Of a stretch of 64,000 bases of DNA, positions 25,912 to 35,013 are shown piece after piece. The position numbers and the translations under genes are program-made. Each line of letters starts with the position of its first letter. Positions within the stretch are counted from its first letter, which is position 1. Location of the stretch: the NCBI GenBank assembly GCA_963832895.1, contig CAWHVQ010000012.1, forward strand, positions 124,001 through 188,000, given 5' to 3'. Origin of the DNA: JAMXLO01 sp963832895. Its GTDB lineage: Bacteria; Pseudomonadota; Alphaproteobacteria; Acetobacterales; Acetobacteraceae. The notes beneath the pieces are model-generated. The model did not search any database and was not told where the DNA came from. It saw nothing but the letters and a program-made list of their open reading frames with translations.

Positions 25912-27059
25912 CCCCAGAAGATGTCGCTGCTGACCTCGTCCACCGAGCGACAGCCGGTATAGGCCATCGTCTTGTCGGCCTCGTTCTTCAGGATGCTGAT
26001 CGCCTTCGCCGCACCCGCCTCGCCGCCGACGGCGGTGCCGTAGAGCGTCGCGCGTCCGGTCAGCACCGCCTTCGCCCCCAGCGCCAGCGCCTTCACGATA
26101 TCGGAGCCGCGGCGCACGCCGGAATCCAGGATGAGCGTCATCTTGTCGCCGACCGCCTCGGCGATCTCCGGCAGCACATCGAGCGTGGCCGCCGCGCTGT
26201 CCATGTTCCGCCCGCCATGGTTGGACACGACGATGCCGTCGACGCCGTAGCTCAGCGCCTTGATGGCGTCGTCCGGACGGTTGACGCCCTTCAGCATCAA
26301 CACGCCAGGCCACATGTCGCGGAACTTCGCGATGTCGTTCCAGTCGAGCGAATCGGCGCGCATCCCATCGCGCGAGCCGACGCCACTGAGGATGGATTTC
26401 TGGTATTCGTCCGGATAGTTCTCGTGCCGCGGCATGCCTGTCGATGTGAAGTATTTCATCAGCACGCCGGTGGTCCACGCGGGATGGCGCATCATGTCGA
26501 GAGTGAAGCGCACCGTCGGATTGAACGGGAGGCCGAAGCCGTTGTGTGTGTTGTATTCGCGGTTGGCGCCGACGGGGGAATCCACAGTGACGATCAGCGC
26601 CTCGAAGCCGTTGCGGTTGGCGCGCTCGATCAACTGATGCGACAGGTCGCGGCGCTTCCAGACATAGAGCTGGAACCATAGGCGGCCACCGACCGCGGCG
26701 ATCTTCTCCATCGGCGTCATCGACGCGGTGGACAAGGTCAGCGGGATCTGCGCCTTCGCCGCGGCGCGGGCGAGTTCCAGTTCGCCCTCGTGCCAGCAAA
26801 GGCCGGCAGCCCCGGTAGGTGCGATTGCCATCGGCAGGCTGGCGGGTTTGCCGAACAGTGTGGTCGCGACGCTGCGCCCGGATACGTCGACCAATGCGCG
26901 GTGGCGCAGCTTGATGCGCTCGAACGCCGAGCGATTGTTGGCGACGGCGATGTGGTCCTCGGTGGCGCGGTCGACGAACTCGAACACGCCCTTCGGCAGC
27001 CGCCGCTGCGCCGCCGCGCGCAGGTCCCATACGTTCAGGCAGCTATCGAGATTTGCCAT
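25878..27059 (-). CDS. FMN-dependent 2-hydroxy-acid dehydrogenase, LldD-like (copy A)
   Basis: 393 residues of the FMN alpha-hydroxy-acid oxidase/dehydrogenase family (PF01070), a TIM barrel oxidising L-2-hydroxy acids such as lactate, mandelate or glycolate. Motifs are AIAPTGAAGLCWHEGELELA (FMN site), GGRLWFQLYVWKRRDLSHQL, VVSNHGGRNMDSAAATLDVL with the catalytic-type His, and LDSGVRRGSDIVKALALGAK. I start at the ATG at 27057-27059, with GAAGGG upstream. It follows copy B by 8 bases. There is no N-terminal cytochrome b2 or signal sequence, so electrons go to a membrane quinone or to oxygen. The substrate is unknown. Confidence 0.92.
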   Translation of the reverse strand: MANLDSCLNVWDLRAAAQRRLPKGVFEFVDRATEDHIAVANNRSAFERIKLRHRALVDVSGRSVATTLFGKPASLPMAIAPTGAAGLCWHEGELELARAAAKAQIPLTLSTASMTPMEKIAAVGGRLWFQLYVWKRRDLSHQLIERANRNGFEALIVTVDSPVGANREYNTHNGFGLPFNPTVRFTLDMMRHPAWTTGVLMKYFTSTGMPRHENYPDEYQKSILSGVGSRDGMRADSLDWNDIAKFRDMWPGVLMLKGVNRPDDAIKALSYGVDGIVVSNHGGRNMDSAAATLDVLPEIAEAVGDKMTLILDSGVRRGSDIVKALALGAKAVLTGRATLYGTAVGGEAGAAKAISILKNEADKTMAYTGCRSVDEVSSDIFWGYREGNRLMGA

Positions 27060-27067
27060 CACACCCT

Positions 27068-28285
27068 TCAGAAAGCGGCCTCGTCCATCACGCGCTCGAA
27101 CAGCCGATTGCCCTGCCTGCCGCCGAAGAAGATGTCGGTGGTAACCTCGTCGACCGAGCGGCAGCCGGTATAGGCCATCGTCTTGTCGAGCTCGTTCTTG
27201 ATCAGACTGATCGCCTTGAAGGCGCCTGCCGTGCCGCCGACCGCTGTGCCGTAGAGTGTGGCGCGTCCGGTAAGTACCGCCTTCGCGCCAAGCGCCAGCG
27301 CCTTGGCGATGTCAGAGCCACGCCGCACGCCGGAATCCAGGATCACCGTCAACCGGTCGCCCACCGCCTCGGCGATCTCGGGCAGCACGTCCAGCGAGGC
27401 TACGACGCTGTCCATGTTCCGCCCACCGTGGTTCGACACCACGATACCGTCCACGCCGTACTCGATCGCCTTCAACGCGTCGTCCGACCGGTTGATGCCC
27501 TTGATCATCAGGATGCCCGGCCACTTGTCGCGGAAGATCTTGATGTCGTCCCAGTTCAGCGAATCCTGCCGGGTCATCTGGTGCGTGTTCGGGTCGTCGC
27601 GCGACAGCCGCTTATATTCGTCGGGATAGTTCTCGTTGCGTGGCATGCCGATGGTCCTGAGATACTTCAGCAGCACGTTGGTGAACCAAACCGGACGTTG
27701 CATGATGTCGAGCGTGAATGTCAGATTGGGCTTATAGGGTGCAATGAAGCCGTTATGCGTGTTGTACTCACGGTTCGGTGGCACGATGGTATCAACCGTA
27801 ACGATCAGCGCCTCGAACCCCGCGCGATGAGCCCGATCGATCAGCTGATACGACATCTCGCGCTTGTTCCACACATAGAGCTGGAACCACAGACGTCCGC
27901 CCACGCCCGGCCCCGCCTCCTGCGCGATCTTCTCCATCGAGGTCATCGCGCCGGTCGCCAGCGTGAATGGGATCCCCGCCTTCGCCGCGGCCTTCGCCAG
28001 TTCCAGCTCGCCCTCGTACCAGCAGAGACCCGCGGCACCGGTAGGCGCGATCGCCATCGGCATCGACACCGGCTTGCCGAACAGCGTGGTGTTCATGGTG
28101 CGGCCCGACACATCGACCAGTGCGCGGTGCCTGAGCTTGATGCGCTCGAATGCATTGCGGTTGTTGGCGACCGCGATGCCGTCCTCGCTGCCGCGGTCGA
28201 CGAACTCGAACACAGCCTTTGGCAGGCGGCGTTTCGCGGCGGCACGCAGGTCATACACGTTCAGGCAACGGTCGAGGGTGGACAT
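27068..28285 (-). CDS. FMN-dependent 2-hydroxy-acid dehydrogenase, LldD-like (copy B)
   Basis: 405 residues, clearly paralogous to copy A along the whole length: the same opening LD.CLNV.DLRAAAKRRLPK, VSNHGGRNMDSVVASLDVLP, LDSGVRRGSDIAKALALGAK and AYTGCRSVDEVTTDIFFGG. The ATG at 28283-28285 has GGAGGAG upstream. Its loop around residues 125-130 (QEAGPGVGGRLWFQL) is slightly longer than in copy A. The tandem arrangement suggests duplication followed by divergence, either to different hydroxy acids or to a hetero-oligomer. It is divergent from the FAD oxidoreductase at 28340. Confidence 0.92.
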   Translation of the reverse strand: MSTLDRCLNVYDLRAAAKRRLPKAVFEFVDRGSEDGIAVANNRNAFERIKLRHRALVDVSGRTMNTTLFGKPVSMPMAIAPTGAAGLCWYEGELELAKAAAKAGIPFTLATGAMTSMEKIAQEAGPGVGGRLWFQLYVWNKREMSYQLIDRAHRAGFEALIVTVDTIVPPNREYNTHNGFIAPYKPNLTFTLDIMQRPVWFTNVLLKYLRTIGMPRNENYPDEYKRLSRDDPNTHQMTRQDSLNWDDIKIFRDKWPGILMIKGINRSDDALKAIEYGVDGIVVSNHGGRNMDSVVASLDVLPEIAEAVGDRLTVILDSGVRRGSDIAKALALGAKAVLTGRATLYGTAVGGTAGAFKAISLIKNELDKTMAYTGCRSVDEVTTDIFFGGRQGNRLFERVMDEAAF

Positions 28286-28339
28286 GGACTTCTCCTCCGA
28301 GGAACGGATGATGAAGCCGCACAGGGGGTTGTCAAGCAG

Positions 28340-29755
28340 ATGAACCAGTTACCTGACCCGGACGCCGACGCCCGCACGGCGCTTCGCCTGATCGGACCCG
28401 ATCCGGCCAACTGGGTGCCCGACCGCTCTGGCATTGACCACAACGTCGCCATTATCGGCGGCGGGCAGACCGGTTGCGCGCTCGCCTTCGCGTTGCGCCG
28501 TGCGGGCATCGGCAAGGTTACGGTATTGGAGGCGGCGCCGGACGAGCAGCGCGCCGGCATCTGGCTCAATGCCGCGCGCATGCACCTGCTGCGCACGCCG
28601 AAGACGCTGCCCGGACCGGAACTCGGCATCCCGGCATTCAGCTTTCAGGCCTGGTACGAGGCGCGTCATGGCCAGGCGGCGTACGCCGCGATCGACCGGA
28701 TCGTGCGCACGGACTGGGCCGACTATCTGAGCTGGTACAAGCGCTTTCTCAGCATAAACCCGCGCTATCGGACGCGCGTGGATCGGATCGAGCCGGTCGG
28801 CGATCACTTCAGGCTGCATCTCGATACGCGGAGCGGAGCGACGACGGAGACCGTGCGGAAGATCATCCTGGCGACCGGATTTGCCGGCGGGGGCGGCCGG
28901 TTCATCCCGGACGTGCTGACAGCGCATCTGCCGGCTGACCGCTATGCGCACACCGAGGATGTCATCGACTTCGGCGCATTGCGCGGCAAGACCATCGGCG
29001 TTATCGGCGGCGCTGCCGCTGCGTTCGACGCAGCCGGCGTGGCACTGGAGCGTGGCGCGGCCGAGGTCCATTTGTTCGCCCGCCGCGACAAGATAGCTGC
29101 GGTTCCGATCACTCGTTCGCGCGGCTTTCCTGGCGCCTATGACAATTACCATCAGCTTCCGGACGCCGATCGCTGGCATCAGGCAATCCGCTTCTTCGGG
29201 GCCGGCTCGACGCCCACCACCGATGCGATCGAGCGCACGGTCAAATTCCCGAATTTTCATCTGCATCTGTCGGCCCCCTGGACCGACGCCGTGGAACGCG
29301 ACGGAATGATCGAAGCGTCGGTCAGTGGTGCGACGTATCGCATGGATTTCGTCATCGCCGGCACGGGGTATTCCGGCGGTCTGGCATCGCGGCCGGAACT
29401 GCGCGATTTCGCCGGCCAAATCCTATGCTGGGGCGATCGGTATACGCCGCCGCCAGACGAGCAGGATGAGATGCTGGCCAGCTATCCTTATCTGGGTGCG
29501 GGGCACGAGTTGCTGGCGCGCACGCCGGATGCGTCGCCGCTGCTGCGGCACATCCACGTGCAGAACCCGGCGGGGTTCATCAGCTTCGGTCTGCCGATCG
29601 GCGATGTGCCAAGCATGAAGCGGGACATTCCCGTCATCGTCGGCCGGATCAGCGGCGATCTTTTCCAGGCCGATCTGGACGTGCTGCGCCGCCGGATGAC
29701 CAGCGATGTTGCACCAGACTTTTCTGCGGAGCTTTACAGGGCCGCGGTGCGATAG
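28340..29755 (+). CDS. FAD/NAD(P)-binding oxidoreductase (flavoprotein monooxygenase-like)
   Basis: 471 residues with an FAD-binding Rossmann motif, NVAIIGGGQTGCALAFALRR, near residue 35. A second dinucleotide motif near residue 218, KTIGVIGGAAAAFDAAGVAL, is probably for NAD(P)H. The ATG-like linker is KIILATGFAGGGG and there is a late DFVIAGTGYSGG. This two-dinucleotide layout matches class B flavin monooxygenases and SidA/PvdA-like or YpdA-like proteins. The canonical BVMO fingerprint is not seen. A C-terminal HVQNPAGFISFGLPIGDVPS block is unusual and unassigned. The gene is divergent from the lldD-like pair with about 55 bases between starts, suggesting shared control. Confidence 0.8.
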   Translation: MNQLPDPDADARTALRLIGPDPANWVPDRSGIDHNVAIIGGGQTGCALAFALRRAGIGKVTVLEAAPDEQRAGIWLNAARMHLLRTPKTLPGPELGIPAFSFQAWYEARHGQAAYAAIDRIVRTDWADYLSWYKRFLSINPRYRTRVDRIEPVGDHFRLHLDTRSGATTETVRKIILATGFAGGGGRFIPDVLTAHLPADRYAHTEDVIDFGALRGKTIGVIGGAAAAFDAAGVALERGAAEVHLFARRDKIAAVPITRSRGFPGAYDNYHQLPDADRWHQAIRFFGAGSTPTTDAIERTVKFPNFHLHLSAPWTDAVERDGMIEASVSGATYRMDFVIAGTGYSGGLASRPELRDFAGQILCWGDRYTPPPDEQDEMLASYPYLGAGHELLARTPDASPLLRHIHVQNPAGFISFGLPIGDVPSMKRDIPVIVGRISGDLFQADLDVLRRRMTSDVAPDFSAELYRAAVR

Positions 29756-29867
29756 CCGGTCAGGATTGCGCGTCGCGCTTGATATGGGGCATGCGGTGTG
29801 CGTCAGCCGTAATATCGCCGCCGTCCAGGCCGGCCAACCATGCCTTTGCTTTTGATGGAGTCAACAA

Positions 29868-29915
29868 AGACGTGAATGGTAGGGCCGAGCCCCACCATCA
29901 CGAAGGAGCACGATC
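29868..29915 (+). repeat. Palindromic intergenic repeat, copy 4
   Basis: AAAGACGTGAATGGTAGGGC, CGA, GCCCCACCAT (29876-29898), then CACGAAGGAGCACGATC. The arms have paired T/A changes relative to copies 1 and 3 (GGCGGGG to GGTAGGG against CCCCACC), consistent with partly compensated hairpin evolution. Confidence 0.7.
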
Positions 29916-29932
29916 AGCTGCTTCGAGCTGGA

Positions 29933-30286
29933 CTACCCCACCTCCCGCAGCACCTCGGTCTTCACCGGGAGCACCTCGCCCATCCACATCGCATTCACCG
30001 TGTGGTCGTCGCGCGGGCGACCTGACTGCGGATGCACCAGTACCGTCAGCCCCATGCGGTTCATCATGATGAAGGGCACCAACGAGGGAAACAGCTCCGG
30101 TGGGAATGCGATCTGGTACATCGCCTGCACGTGCGGTCCGACCTGCTCGTCGTGCCAGCTTCCCATCCGCATCTGTCCGGCGAAGCGCTCTTCCACCCAC
30201 TGCCGCAACTCAGCAGCCTTCGGCTTGGTGGATGGATCATAGTAGACGTGCGCGTGGTAGTCATGAATTGCGGCGATGTCCTGCAT
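29933..30286 (-). CDS. DOPA 4,5-dioxygenase-family protein (first copy)
   Basis: 117 residues matching the small DOPA 4,5-dioxygenase family (PF08883), single-domain ring-cleaving enzymes first known from fungi and also found in bacteria. Landmarks are DYHAHVYYDPSTKPKAAELR at the start, QVGPHVQAMYQIAFPPELFP, LTVLVHPQSGRPRDDHTVNA and MWMGEVLPVKTEVL. The conserved His residues (HAHVYY, GPHVQ, VLVHP, DDH) suit a metal site. It lies 63 bases downstream of the thiolase gene on the same strand. A second family member lies at 32500-32871. Confidence 0.85.
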   Translation of the reverse strand: MQDIAAIHDYHAHVYYDPSTKPKAAELRQWVEERFAGQMRMGSWHDEQVGPHVQAMYQIAFPPELFPSLVPFIMMNRMGLTVLVHPQSGRPRDDHTVNAMWMGEVLPVKTEVLREVG

Positions 30287-30349
30287 CAGTGGATCTCCTC
30301 CAACGGGTGCTTCACGTGCGTGCCATAGCTTGAGGGCACGTGGTCTGGA

Positions 30350-31519
30350 TTAGCGAACCGCCTCCAGGATCGACACATAGTTTGCCACTGCCGCGCCGCC
30401 CATGTTGAACACGCCGGCGATGTCTGCCTTTGGCAACTGCATGGTCCCCGCCTGGCCGGTAAGCTGCATCGCGGTGATCGCGTGCATCGACACACCGGTG
30501 GCGCCGATCGGATGTCCCTTCGCCTTCAGCCCACCCGAAGGATTGACCGGCAGTCTGCCATCCTTCGCCGTCCAGCCTTCAAGTACCGCGCGGGCACCCT
30601 GGCCAGGCGCGGTCAGTCCCATCGCTTCGTACTCCAGCAGCTCGGCGATGGTGAAGCAGTCATGTGATTCCACGAACGACAGCTCGTCCAGGCTCACGCC
30701 TGCCACATCGAGCGCGCGCCGCCACGCCTCAGCCGCCCCCTCGAACTGCGTGATGTCGCGTTTGCTGATCGGCAGAAAGTCGTTCACCTGCACGGCGGCG
30801 CGAAACCGCACCGCCTTGCCCATGCTTTGCGCTGTTTCCTCGTCTGTCATCACGAGTGCCGCGGCGCCGTCCGACACCAGCGAGCAGTCGGTGCGCTTCA
30901 ACGGTGGCGCGACGTAAGGGTTCTTCTCGCTGATGTGCCGGCAGAAATCGTAGCCCAGGTCCCGCCGCATCTGCGCATACGGATTGTCCACGCCGTTCTT
31001 GTGGTTTTTTGCAGCGATCGCCGCCAGCGCATCGGATTGGTCGCCGAAGCGCTGGAAGTATCGCTCGGCGATGCGGCCGAAGACCCCGGCGAAACCGGCA
31101 GGGATGTCGGCCTCCTCCTTCTGGTAGCTCGCCTTCAGCAGGTTCTCACCGACCTGCGCGCCGGGCGTGGCGGTCATTTTCTCTACGCCAATCACCAGGG
31201 CAAACCGCCCACGTCCGGCGGCGAGAAAGTCGCGCGCACCATGCACCGCGGCCGAGCCGGATGCACAGGCGTTCTCGTAGCGCGTGATCGGCCGGAAGCG
31301 CATCTCCGGCACGTGCTGCAGCACCAGCGACGCGGGAAAATCCTGTGCTGAGAACCCGTTATTGAAGAGGCTGACGAAACTCGCTTCGACCTCGGCGGGT
31401 GCGATCCCTGCATCGTCGATCGCGGCGCGTGCCACGCGGCCGATCAGTGCCTCGATGTCCGGATCGTCCAGCTTGCCGAACGGTGAGTGCGCCCAGCCGA
31501 TGATGCATGCTTCGGTCAT
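30350..31519 (-). CDS. Thiolase-family protein (SCP2/acetyl-CoA acetyltransferase-like)
   Basis: 389 residues from the ATG at 31517-31519, with a GGAG site. It is a thiolase fold: the nucleophilic Cys85 lies in YENACASGSAAVHGA, the catalytic His in SGGLKAKGHPIGATGVS, and FVESHDCFTIAELLEYEAMG is present. The C-terminal segment, where classical thiolases have CxxG, reads GVFNMGGAAVANYVSIL with no Cys, as in SCP2-type non-condensing or acyl-transfer members. It probably acts on acyl-CoA thioesters, perhaps a cleavage step for an aromatic or branched side chain. Downstream on the same strand is the DOPA-dioxygenase-like gene. Confidence 0.88.
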   Translation of the reverse strand: MTEACIIGWAHSPFGKLDDPDIEALIGRVARAAIDDAGIAPAEVEASFVSLFNNGFSAQDFPASLVLQHVPEMRFRPITRYENACASGSAAVHGARDFLAAGRGRFALVIGVEKMTATPGAQVGENLLKASYQKEEADIPAGFAGVFGRIAERYFQRFGDQSDALAAIAAKNHKNGVDNPYAQMRRDLGYDFCRHISEKNPYVAPPLKRTDCSLVSDGAAALVMTDEETAQSMGKAVRFRAAVQVNDFLPISKRDITQFEGAAEAWRRALDVAGVSLDELSFVESHDCFTIAELLEYEAMGLTAPGQGARAVLEGWTAKDGRLPVNPSGGLKAKGHPIGATGVSMHAITAMQLTGQAGTMQLPKADIAGVFNMGGAAVANYVSILEAVR

Positions 31520-31635
31520 GCCCGGTCTCCTGATCTGCTGGCGCAAGCGTAGCCGACGGACCTCCGGTTGGCGACTTGGCTTGATCGCAAGACACGGTCC
31601 GGTGATCATCGATGCGACAACGGGAGGAGACGATC

Positions 31636-32115
31636 ATGGCACGTGTCATATTGCTGATCCCGCCGATCCTGGCACTGCTGGCGAGCAGTGCCCTCGCGCA
31701 ACAGCCGACACAGGCTCAGGCGAATGCTATCCGCCAATCGTGCCGCAGCGATTATCAGGCGCACTGCGCGAGCGTACCGACCGGCGGCAGCGCGGCGCTG
31801 CAATGCCTGAAGGACAATCTGGCCAGCCTCTCACCGGCCTGCCAGGCCGCGGTCGGTGCCAGCGAGGGCGCCGCCGCCTCCCATACGCCGGCGGGATCGC
31901 AGGGCACGCCTGCACCGGCACCGGGAGCGCCACCTGCCATGACACGACGCGAGCAGGCTGCGGTTATGCGGCACGCCTGTGGCGGGGATTTCCGTGCCTT
32001 CTGCCAGGGCGTCCAACCGGGAGGTGGCAGGGCACTGCATTGCCTGGCCGACCACCAGGAGAGCCTGTCACCGTCCTGCCGCGAGGCTCTGGCGTCGGCA
32101 CGTGGCTCCAGGTAG
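31636..32115 (+). CDS. Exported cysteine-rich repeat protein
   Basis: 159 residues. GGGAGGAG precedes the ATG at 31636, which starts a signal peptide (ARVILLIPPILALLASSALA, then QQ). Two Cys-rich units follow: CRSDYQAHCASVPTGG with CLKDNLASLSPAC, and CGGDFRAFCQGVQPGG with CLADHQESLSPSC. Each has four cysteines in the C-x6-C-x(n)-C-x8-C pattern of the Cys_rich_FGFR/Golgi-type repeat (PF00839), joined by a Pro/Ala/Gly linker of about 45 residues. In bacteria these are short periplasmic proteins of unknown role, presumably disulfide-stabilised. Confidence 0.8.
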   Translation: MARVILLIPPILALLASSALAQQPTQAQANAIRQSCRSDYQAHCASVPTGGSAALQCLKDNLASLSPACQAAVGASEGAAASHTPAGSQGTPAPAPGAPPAMTRREQAAVMRHACGGDFRAFCQGVQPGGGRALHCLADHQESLSPSCREALASARGSR

Positions 32116-32159
32116 CCAGATGACGTCGCGGCAATGTCCGACGCCGAAGCCGTTGGCGA

Positions 32160-32444
32160 TCAGGTCGATTGGGGGAGCATCGCGTCCAAGCGCGGAGACC
32201 TCGCGCCGAGTGTGCCGCCCGGCGTCGTCTGCTGCAGGCGCGACAGGCGGTTTAGGCAGGCCGGGCAGGTGACATGGCTCGCAGGCGGTTCCGCCCAGCC
32301 AGATCGGGTGCCCGGCTCCGTCGCGCAGAGTGCGATACGGCAAAACGGCGTCACCGCGTGGTAGACCGGCGACGCGTTTGCATGCCCGGCCTTGCGAAGC
32401 GCCACGAAACTACGGTCTCCGACCGTGATTGCCTCTGTCCCCAT
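32160..32444 (-). CDS. Hypothetical small protein with four cysteines
   Basis: 94 residues. Segments TVGDRSFVALRKAGHANASP, VYHAVTPFCRIALCATEPG and SHVTCPACLNRLSRL contain a CxxxxC and a CPAC pair. These could form a zinc or cofactor site; the layout recalls short Zn-ribbon-like bacterial proteins. The downstream 20 residues look less ordered. There is no named family, and the start is not supported by a strong ribosome site. Confidence 0.5.
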   Translation of the reverse strand: MGTEAITVGDRSFVALRKAGHANASPVYHAVTPFCRIALCATEPGTRSGWAEPPASHVTCPACLNRLSRLQQTTPGGTLGARSPRLDAMLPQST

Positions 32445-32499
32445 GAGGCAATTATGCAGCCCCGGCGATTCCCGGCAAGCCAGCGACGACGGAACCGCC

Positions 32500-32871
32500 T
32501 CAGTGGGCCGGATACTGCTCGGCGCGGTAGCCCCGGCTCAGGGTGTCAAGCTTCACCGCCACGGGCTCACCGAGCCAGATCGCATAGCGACTGTGGTCGT
32601 CATACGAGCTGTCGGTGAGCGGATGCACGAGAACGTCCAGGCCCTGCCGATTGAACATCAGCCACGGCACGATCGTGGCGAACTGCGCCGTGGTGAAAGT
32701 GAAGCGAAATTGCGGGACCGGGTGTGGTCCTAGCGGCACATCGCTCAACGCCCTGACCTCGACGCCCAATGTCGCGCCAATCGTCTCCCGCAATCTTTCG
32801 GCAACCTGGCGCGTCTCGGCGTTGTAGTAGACGTGGCCGTGATAGCCGTCGATCTTCATCGTGTCGGTCAT
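32500..32871 (-). CDS. DOPA 4,5-dioxygenase-family protein (second copy)
   Basis: 123 residues of the same PF08883 family as the gene at 29933-30286, but divergent. It has KIDGYHGHVYYNAETRQVAE, LGPHPVPQFRFTFTTAQFAT, GLDVLVHPLTDSSYDDHSRY and AIWLGEPVAVKLDTL. The HGHVYY, GPHP, VLVHP and DDH His positions are conserved. It is separated from its paralogue by the thiolase and a Cys-rich protein. The real substrate, a catechol or otherwise, is not deducible. The gene lies just downstream of ftsH in the minus-strand direction of reading, about 100 bases apart. Confidence 0.85.
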   Translation of the reverse strand: MTDTMKIDGYHGHVYYNAETRQVAERLRETIGATLGVEVRALSDVPLGPHPVPQFRFTFTTAQFATIVPWLMFNRQGLDVLVHPLTDSSYDDHSRYAIWLGEPVAVKLDTLSRGYRAEQYPAH

Positions 32872-32974
32872 GGCTCAATCCTCCCATTATGCCAGCGCAT
32901 TGCATCGCCTCCGCCGTGCAGCGTAGCAAGATTCGCCTTGATAGAGGCAGTCAGCGTGCAGATGCCCCTGACCT

Positions 32975-34828
32975 CTACGCTACCACCACCGGCTCCGTCT
33001 TCACCTTCGGCAGCTCCTCCGCCGTCAGCGTCTCATGCGCGAGCAGCGACGCCGCCCCTTCGTCGAGTGCCGGCCGGTTCTCGCGCAGGATCTCCACCGC
33101 ACGCTCCAGCGCGCCGCCCAGATGGGATCGAACCGCCTGATCGATCTCGTACGCGGTTTCGTCGGAGAACCGACGCTGCTGCCAGAACGCACCCGGCTGG
33201 TTCAGGAACTGTCCCTGCTCGGTATCCCACGCCACCGGCCCCAACTTCTCATCCATGCCGAACCGCAGCACCATCCCGCGCGCGATGTCCGTGGCCTTCG
33301 CAAGGTCGTCGGCCGCCCCGGTGGAGATGTCCTCACCCAGCAGCGTTTCCGCCGCGCGCCCCCCCATCAGCACCGTCATCTTGTCCTCCAGCTCCCGCCG
33401 CCCCATCAGGAACCGGTCGTCCGTCGGCCGCTGCAGCGTGTAGCCCAGCGCGCCGATGCCGCGCGGAATGATCGACACCTTCTGTATCGGATCGCTCCCC
33501 GGAATCGCCAAAGCCACCAGCGCATGTCCCATCTCATGGTAGGCCACGACGCGCCGTTCGCGCGGGATCAGTATCCGCGACTTCTTCTCCAGTCCGGCCA
33601 CAATCCGTTCCACCGCACCGACGAAGTCGTTCATCCCTATCAATTCTGCGCCCCGCCGCGTTGCCACCACGGCGGCCTCGTTCGCCAGGTTGGCGAGGTC
33701 CGCCCCGGTGAAGCCTGGGGTCAGCGCCGCGATGTCTTCCATCCTGACGTCCGGCGCGAGCTTCAGGTTCTTCAGGTGGATGCGGAGGATCTCGACCCGG
33801 CCCGTCTTGTCCGGCCGGTCAACGAGCACCTGCCGATCGAACCGGCCGGCGCGCAACAGCGCCGGGTCCAGAATCTCCGGCCGGTTGGTGGCCGCCAGGA
33901 TCACGATTGCCACTGATCGGTCGAATCCATCCATTTCGGCCAGCAACTGATTGAGCGTCTGCTCCTTCTCGTCCTGTCCCCCCATCGGGCTGACGCCGCG
34001 CGCGCGCCCCAGCGCATCCAGCTCGTCGATGAATATGATACACGGCGCCGATCCCCGCGCCTGTTCGAACAGGTCGCGCACCCGGGCGGCGCCAACGCCC
34101 ACGAACATCTCGACGAACTCGGCGCCGTTGGTTGAGTAGAAAGGCACTCCCGCCTCGCCCGCCACCGCGCGCGCCAGCAGCGTCTTGCCAGTACCCGGCG
34201 GGCCGACCAGCAGGATACCGCGTGGGATGTGCGCGCCCAACCGGGTGAATTCCTCAGGCCGCCGCAAAAAATCGACGATCTCGTGCAGTTCGTCCTTCGC
34301 CTCGTCCACCCCGGCCACATCGGCGAATGTGACCTTCACATCGGTCTCCGCCACGAGCTTGGCTTTCGAGCGGCCGACGGATAGCAGTCCGCCGCCGAAG
34401 CCGCCGCCAAACCCGCTGCCCCGCCCGCCCATCATCATCCGCGAGGCAAACATCCAGATGCCGACGAACAGCAGTGGCGGCAGCACCCACGACAGCAATG
34501 TGCCAAGCGCGCCGCCATCGGCCGCACTGCCGGTGAATTCGACGTTGTGTTTCGCGAGCTGGCCGGCGAGGTCGGGTGGCACCTGCACCGTGCTGAAGTT
34601 GCTGCGCCCGTCGGGCAGCGCCTCGGTCAGTGTGCCGCGGATGACGTTGCCCGCCACCGTGACCTGCTTCACCTTGTTGGTGTCGAGGTATTGCTGGAAC
34701 TGGCTGTACGGGATCACGTCGCTTCCGCCGCTGCCTCCGCCCCCGAACAGGCCGAGCGCCGAGATAACCACGAGTCCTGCGACGATCAGCCAGATCGAGG
34801 ACGAAAAATTCGGTTTCGGCGCCGCCAC
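32975..34828 (-). CDS. ftsH: ATP-dependent zinc metalloprotease FtsH
   Basis: 617 residues from GTG at 34826-34828, which has a GGGAGGT site 8 bases upstream; a longer frame from 34900 lacks one. Two membrane segments, SIWLIVAGLVVISALGLF (about 11-28) and WVLPPLLFVGIWMFA (about 114-128), flank the periplasmic domain. The AAA+ module has Walker A VGPPGTGKTLLARA near residue 208, Walker B CIIFIDELDALGRARG and the second-region NRPEILDPALLRAGRFDRQV. The zinc protease motif is VAYHEMGHALVALA. It degrades membrane and regulatory proteins as a hexamer (family knowledge). No tilS or folP is adjacent, so it may be a second ftsH copy. Confidence 0.93.
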   Translation of the reverse strand: MAAPKPNFSSSIWLIVAGLVVISALGLFGGGGSGGSDVIPYSQFQQYLDTNKVKQVTVAGNVIRGTLTEALPDGRSNFSTVQVPPDLAGQLAKHNVEFTGSAADGGALGTLLSWVLPPLLFVGIWMFASRMMMGGRGSGFGGGFGGGLLSVGRSKAKLVAETDVKVTFADVAGVDEAKDELHEIVDFLRRPEEFTRLGAHIPRGILLVGPPGTGKTLLARAVAGEAGVPFYSTNGAEFVEMFVGVGAARVRDLFEQARGSAPCIIFIDELDALGRARGVSPMGGQDEKEQTLNQLLAEMDGFDRSVAIVILAATNRPEILDPALLRAGRFDRQVLVDRPDKTGRVEILRIHLKNLKLAPDVRMEDIAALTPGFTGADLANLANEAAVVATRRGAELIGMNDFVGAVERIVAGLEKKSRILIPRERRVVAYHEMGHALVALAIPGSDPIQKVSIIPRGIGALGYTLQRPTDDRFLMGRRELEDKMTVLMGGRAAETLLGEDISTGAADDLAKATDIARGMVLRFGMDEKLGPVAWDTEQGQFLNQPGAFWQQRRFSDETAYEIDQAVRSHLGGALERAVEILRENRPALDEGAASLLAHETLTAEELPKVKTEPVVVA

Positions 34829-35013
34829 GCGAATACCTCCCGACAGGGAAACAAATGTGGACCGCAGTCGCGCCGCCAGCAACAGCGTCCGTGCCCACAA
34901 AGCATTTCTTTACGTCTGAGGCGTAGTGCTGTCGTTCGCGCAAGAGCGCAGCCACGCCAGGTGGAAGGACAAAACGGCCCGTCCCTGGTTTCGCCTTCCC
35001 CAGGAGATGGGCC

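Noticed and set aside
27053..28339. Long N-terminal extension of the FAD oxidoreductase at 28340
   Set aside because: The upstream 429 codons are antisense shadow of the lldD-like gene; the flavoprotein motif starts just after 28340.
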